64,000 nt of DNA from Akebia trifoliata (Eukaryota > Streptophyta > Magnoliopsida > Ranunculales > Lardizabalaceae). A program made the translations under genes and the position numbers. The first letter of the stretch is position 1. The number at the start of each line of letters is the position of its first letter. Shown here piece after piece: positions 60,425-64,000 of the stretch. Under the pieces are notes generated by a model. It saw only the letters and a list, made by a program, of their open reading frames with translations. It did not search any database and was not told where the DNA came from. The stretch is taken from the NCBI GenBank assembly GCA_017979445.1, contig CM030706.1, positions 28,618,493-28,682,492 on the forward strand. The letters run 5' to 3'.

Positions 60425-61410
60425 TGTCATTGATTTACTCCATCCCTCTACCACCACATTTCAACCATTTTCTTCTTGGATATCCCTGTGTTAATCCTTG
60501 TGCATTTAGCTTTCTCAAGTATAGTTATGTTCATGCGTTCTGCAACTCTATTCTATTGGGACTTTTTATTTATTGTAAAGTTACGCCCAATACCCAAATC
60601 CTTGCAAAATTGTAGAAATTCTTCTTCCTTGTATTTTCCTCCATTATTTGTCTTGATACATTTCACCTATTTACCTAACTATTTTTTAACTCTGGCTTTC
60701 CATTCCCTAAAGATGCCACATATCTCTCAATTTTGTTTAATAAAATACACCCACAATTTTCTAGAGACGTTGTCTATGAATGTCACAAAGTATATTGCTC
60801 CTAAATTAGATGTTATTGTGATTGGTCCCCGTACATCCGAGTATACGTACTCAAAGATCTCCTTACTATGTTATGTAAAAGCTTTGAAATCTACCCTTCA
60901 TTGATTTCCAAATACACAATTCTCATAGAAATCTAGCATACAAGTTTTAACTCCCTTTAAGAGTTTTTTGTTGTGAAGCTCCAACTTTCATCGCTTACTC
61001 ATATGGCCCAATCGCATGTGCCATAATCAGGTTTCATCTTTTTCATTATTTTCTTATAAACAAACAACAACTCTACTTGTGATTGTATTTCCTATCAGCC
61101 TTTACAATTTTTTGTCTTCTGACCTTCAAAAAAATTATGGCACTTTTCACAACCTTCAAAACCCCACCTGTAGCAAAATATTTATACCTAATAGAATCTA
61201 ATTCATCCAACAAAATCAGATTCTTTTTTAGATCAAGCGTGTGTCTAACATCAATGTGAATACAAATCATTCCATCATACATCTTGATTTTAATGGTCCA
61301 TATCCCAACTATTTTGCATATTGCGTTGTTACCCATCAACACAATGCCACTATTATATGGTTCATAGTGTCGAACTAATTCCTATTCAAACACATATGAT
61401 ATGAACATCT
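60425..61410 (-). mobile_element. Tork-lineage Ty1/copia fragment (protease end, integrase)
   Basis: Minus sense: HMCLNRN and LMGNNAICKIVGIWTIKIK with LDLKKNLILLDELDSI (61073-61342). Then integrase blocks LDFYENCVFGNQ, TFIDNVSRKLWVYFIK, VKCIKTNNGGKYKEEEF and RVAERMNITILEKAK. The TPQQNG segment before VAERMN is shortened. No RT, gag or LTR attached. Both ends are abrupt, adjoining SIRE gag (left) and unassigned AT-rich DNA (right). Confidence 0.8.
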
Positions 61411-61649
61411 TAATCAATGTCTCAAAATACTGATTTATCTACACTTTTCTTTGTTGTTTATCTCAATTTTTATCCTTATTTCTTTATATTAAGTAAATAA
61501 TCATGTTAAGCCTCGAAATATCATGTTGCGTGTTCTTTCATGTTAATTAGGCTTAATTATACATAAATAATTATATTTATCAAAAATTCCTAATTACATG
61601 TGTTCATTGTGTAGATTACTTAATCCTGATTAAGTGAAGGAATTTTGGA
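61411..61649. other. Unassigned AT-rich sequence
   Basis: No repeat, frame or motif recognised between the Tork fragment and Tekay no. 3. Confidence 0.4.
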
Positions 61650-61859
61650 CTATCTGCCGACATCCCAACGGTGTAGATAGTTTCATTACTCGGTCTGTGT
61701 CAGAAATTTCTAATTCTAATAACTATGCAATCTCAGTGGAAATGTATGATCTAAAAGAACTGATATCAAATAAAACTCGAATCTTTACATTAGAAATTAA
61801 GATTGTACCTTCTAACACCTTGTCCAAAACTGGTATCTCCTCTTGAGTCAGATGATAAA

Positions 61860-63077
61860 CCCTGCCCTGGGGTTTAGGAATCACCCCTAACTATGACTAT
61901 GATAAAGGGTAGTTTCTCTTGATATGTCCCATCTGCCCTCACCCAAAGCATGCCAATGGTCCCGTCTGTATAGGTCTCTGTGGGGTAGGTGGTCTCAAAA
62001 TCTGTTTGGTCGGTCCTCTTGACCCTTTTGGCTTCACTAGAGCCCTAACTGGTCTATAACTCGACAGTGTAGAAGCTCGGTACTGCGAATATACGAGTCT
62101 AGATACACTCAGCCTCAAAAACAACGGCCTCTTGGTCGGATCAACTCTGGGAGGAAAAGATGCCTAGGGTTGACTGGTCTGCCCCATCGAAGCCTGCAAC
62201 TCCATCTCCTCTTACTCAGCCCTCTGAGGTTGATTCACTGTGTCTCTATAGCTAGTGGTCTCAATCACTAACATCTTGGCCCTTAAGTAGGGTCGTAGTC
62301 CTTTAAACAATCTGTGGGCCTTCTATAGATCGGCCAGAATGAGCTCGGGTGCGTATCGTGACAATCTAGTAAATCTAAACTCATAATTTGTAACGGATAG
62401 ATTGCCTTGCACCAAACCTAAAAAATCCTGATGCTTAATCTCTCAGATCGTCTCGAATATAAATCTATCTAGGAACATCCTCTCAAAGTCGGCCTACTTG
62501 AAAGGTCCATCCCCCAAAACATTCCTTTCAGAACACCACAAATGGATGACATCCCCATCAAACTGAAATGCAGCCACCGTCACCCACTAGTCTCTTGAGC
62601 ACTACATGGTACTCAAAATCTCTCGGGTCCTCAAAACCCACTTCTCGACCTCAATGGGTCGAAAGAACCTCCAAATCTAGATGGACGTAGCCGTTGAAAG
62701 TTCTGTAGCCACAACCCCAGATCTGTTTGTGCCTGGGGTTGGGGAGTCCTCGTGGCCCTCAATGATACAACCTATGACCGTGACTCATGTGGTGGCTCTT
62801 GGGGTGGAATACAGTCGGTCCCTTGTGAAGAAGTATTCCGCTACCTCAACTTAGCCACTTACTTAGCTAGTCTAGCCTGTGACTCAAGCATCTCCTTTTT
62901 AAACTTATTTTGGGACTTAGTCATCTGTCCCATAAACAACATTAGCTCCGCTATTGGATCGAGGGTCTGATTCGATGCCTGTCCCTCCTCTACTGTGTTT
63001 CGACCTCTCCCTCGGCTTCTGCCCCATCCGCTCATCTCTTTTCTGTTCATCAACAATAAGGCCTTTATTATCATCAA
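61860..63077 (-). pseudogene. Gag, Tekay no. 3
   Basis: Starts MMIIKALLLMNRKEMSGW at 63077 with an Arg/Gly-rich stretch, then DPIAELMLFMGQMTKSQNKF (open for 72 codons). The gag core lies at 62290-62620, and the C-terminal linker PTPQRPIQTGPLACFG is followed by a stop where the second zinc-knuckle Cys should be (61939-61960). The protease fragment to its left reads LFDISSFRSYIS. Confidence 0.82.
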
Positions 63078-63247
63078 GCTAAAGTTGTTCTTACGAAAAC
63101 ATCAATTTCTATTTTAACTAGGAACTTTGTAATGAATATCACTTCCATTACTAATAGAACGAACTTAGAATCCTATCTTAGTCATACTAGGCACTATGGA
63201 CTTTAGACATGGAAGAGCTTGTACTCCCAATATAGAACTACTAATGA

Positions 63248-63259
63248 GCTCTGATACCA
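63248..63259 (-). promoter_or_regulatory. Primer binding site of Tekay no. 3 (perfect)
   Basis: TGGTATCAGAGC on the minus strand, exact complement of the initiator Met-tRNA 3' end without CCA, two bases from the LTR end at 63262. The reference for the decayed sites at 50719, 14706 and 10397. Confidence 0.95.
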
Positions 63260-63261
63260 TC

Positions 63262-64000
63262 TGTGGCACCCCAACAAACACTAACACAAATCCCAAGGTG
63301 ACCTCGAAGTTTGGACATGGTTTCTTCTATTTATGTTAGCGTTCCACAGAACTCAAAAAAAAGACTACTAAGCCACTATCCAACAAACCTATATATATCA
63401 ATGCACCAAAAGTATACAAGATGCAAAAGATGGTAAATTGCGACCAACATAGAGTTATATCAAAGTTGTACAAAAAGGTAAAAATATACAGGATTACAAA
63501 AATTTAACCTCTCACTAACATGGACCTAATCTTTCAACCCAAAAAAAAACGACATACACCTCTTGGGACGAATAGGCTCCTAGTAGAAGTAATCTCAATG
63601 CTCATCGGGTAATGGACTCTGGTCATCGGTATGACCCACCAACTGATCCTCGCTCAATAGCTCTACGACTGCCTTTCCGACTACCAGTTTTAAAGCAAAA
63701 AAAAAGTAGGAAGTAAAGGGTAAGTAACAATGGTTACCCAGTAGGTCCACAAACAACTCCTACTAATAACCTCACCTAATGTGAATGAATAAGCATACTG
63801 AAACATTTTAAAACATGAAAAACTTTATAATTTAAACTACGATTAACTGGTACATATAGCCAAAGATGAGTAACTAAATAGTTTAAAAGTCTACATACAT
63901 CCATCATCAGTACTCACTATACATTTCTATTTTTATACAAATAGATTGACAACATTGAAATGATAGCCATATTTTTCAATTTATAATTTAAAATAAAATA
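63262..64000 (-). mobile_element. 5' LTR of Tekay no. 3 (cut by window end)
   Basis: TGTGGCACCCCAACAAACACTAAC onward, aligning with the start of the LTRs at 16680 and 50733 to the window end. Confidence 0.92.

Larger units (their letters stand above)
61650..64000 (-). mobile_element. Tekay-type chromovirus no. 3, 5' part only
   Basis: Protease start, gag, leader, PBS and the first 740 bp of the 5' LTR, continuing beyond the window. Homology to Tekay no. 2 begins abruptly in the protease (about 61650 corresponds to 49130), so pol and the 3' LTR are missing. Confidence 0.88.

Noticed and set aside
1..64000. Host genes, tRNA, rRNA or CRISPR arrays
   Set aside because: Every long frame maps to a retroelement domain, an LTR or a low-complexity tract, and no tRNA or rRNA signature was seen on either strand.

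Overview
The window is plant nuclear DNA, most likely eudicot pericentromeric or heterochromatic sequence. It is AT-rich, and almost every recognisable stretch belongs to plant LTR retrotransposons (Ty3/gypsy Tat and Tekay/Del-type chromoviruses; Ty1/copia SIRE and Tork lineages) or to small non-autonomous DNA transposons. I found no intact host gene, tRNA, rRNA or CRISPR array. All coding remnants are broken by stops, frameshifts and deletions. The species cannot be named from the sequence alone.

Layout. 1-2480: tandem-repeat-rich 3' region plus one LTR of a Tat-type element (+ strand). About 2690-9850: a decayed Tat-lineage gypsy element on the minus strand, with a 3' untranslated region full of tandem arrays, then integrase, the extra archaeal-type RNase H, RT/RNase H, protease, gag, PBS and a probable 5' LTR. 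9925-15000: two chromovirus 5' ends joined head to head, their shared LTR region invaded by a 1.5-kb element with long terminal inverted repeats. 13481-36892: an apparently non-autonomous + strand element with chromovirus-like LTRs, PBS and polypurine tract, but a non-coding interior almost devoid of C. Its interior has been split by (a) a solo LTR (16680-23271) that itself holds another solo LTR (17699-21174), and (b) a Tekay-type element (24057-33896) carrying its own MITE insertions. 36893-60424: an old SIRE-like copia element on the minus strand, split by a solo LTR (37287-40505), a Tekay element with both LTRs (42603 to about 54060) and another solo LTR (56167-59334). 60425-61410: a Tork copia fragment. 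61650-64000: the 5' part of a further Tekay element running off the window.

Insertion history can be read from 5-bp target-site duplications: ACATG (17694/21175), AATAT (16675/23272), AAAGG (24052/33897), AAAAA (56162/59335) and an imperfect TATTT/TATCT (37282/40506). Together with PBS (complement of initiator Met-tRNA), polypurine tracts and a conserved TATA box about 410 bp inside the Tekay-type LTRs, these give a mostly consistent assembly. The least explained component is the C-depleted interior, about 2.7 kb once the insertions are removed.
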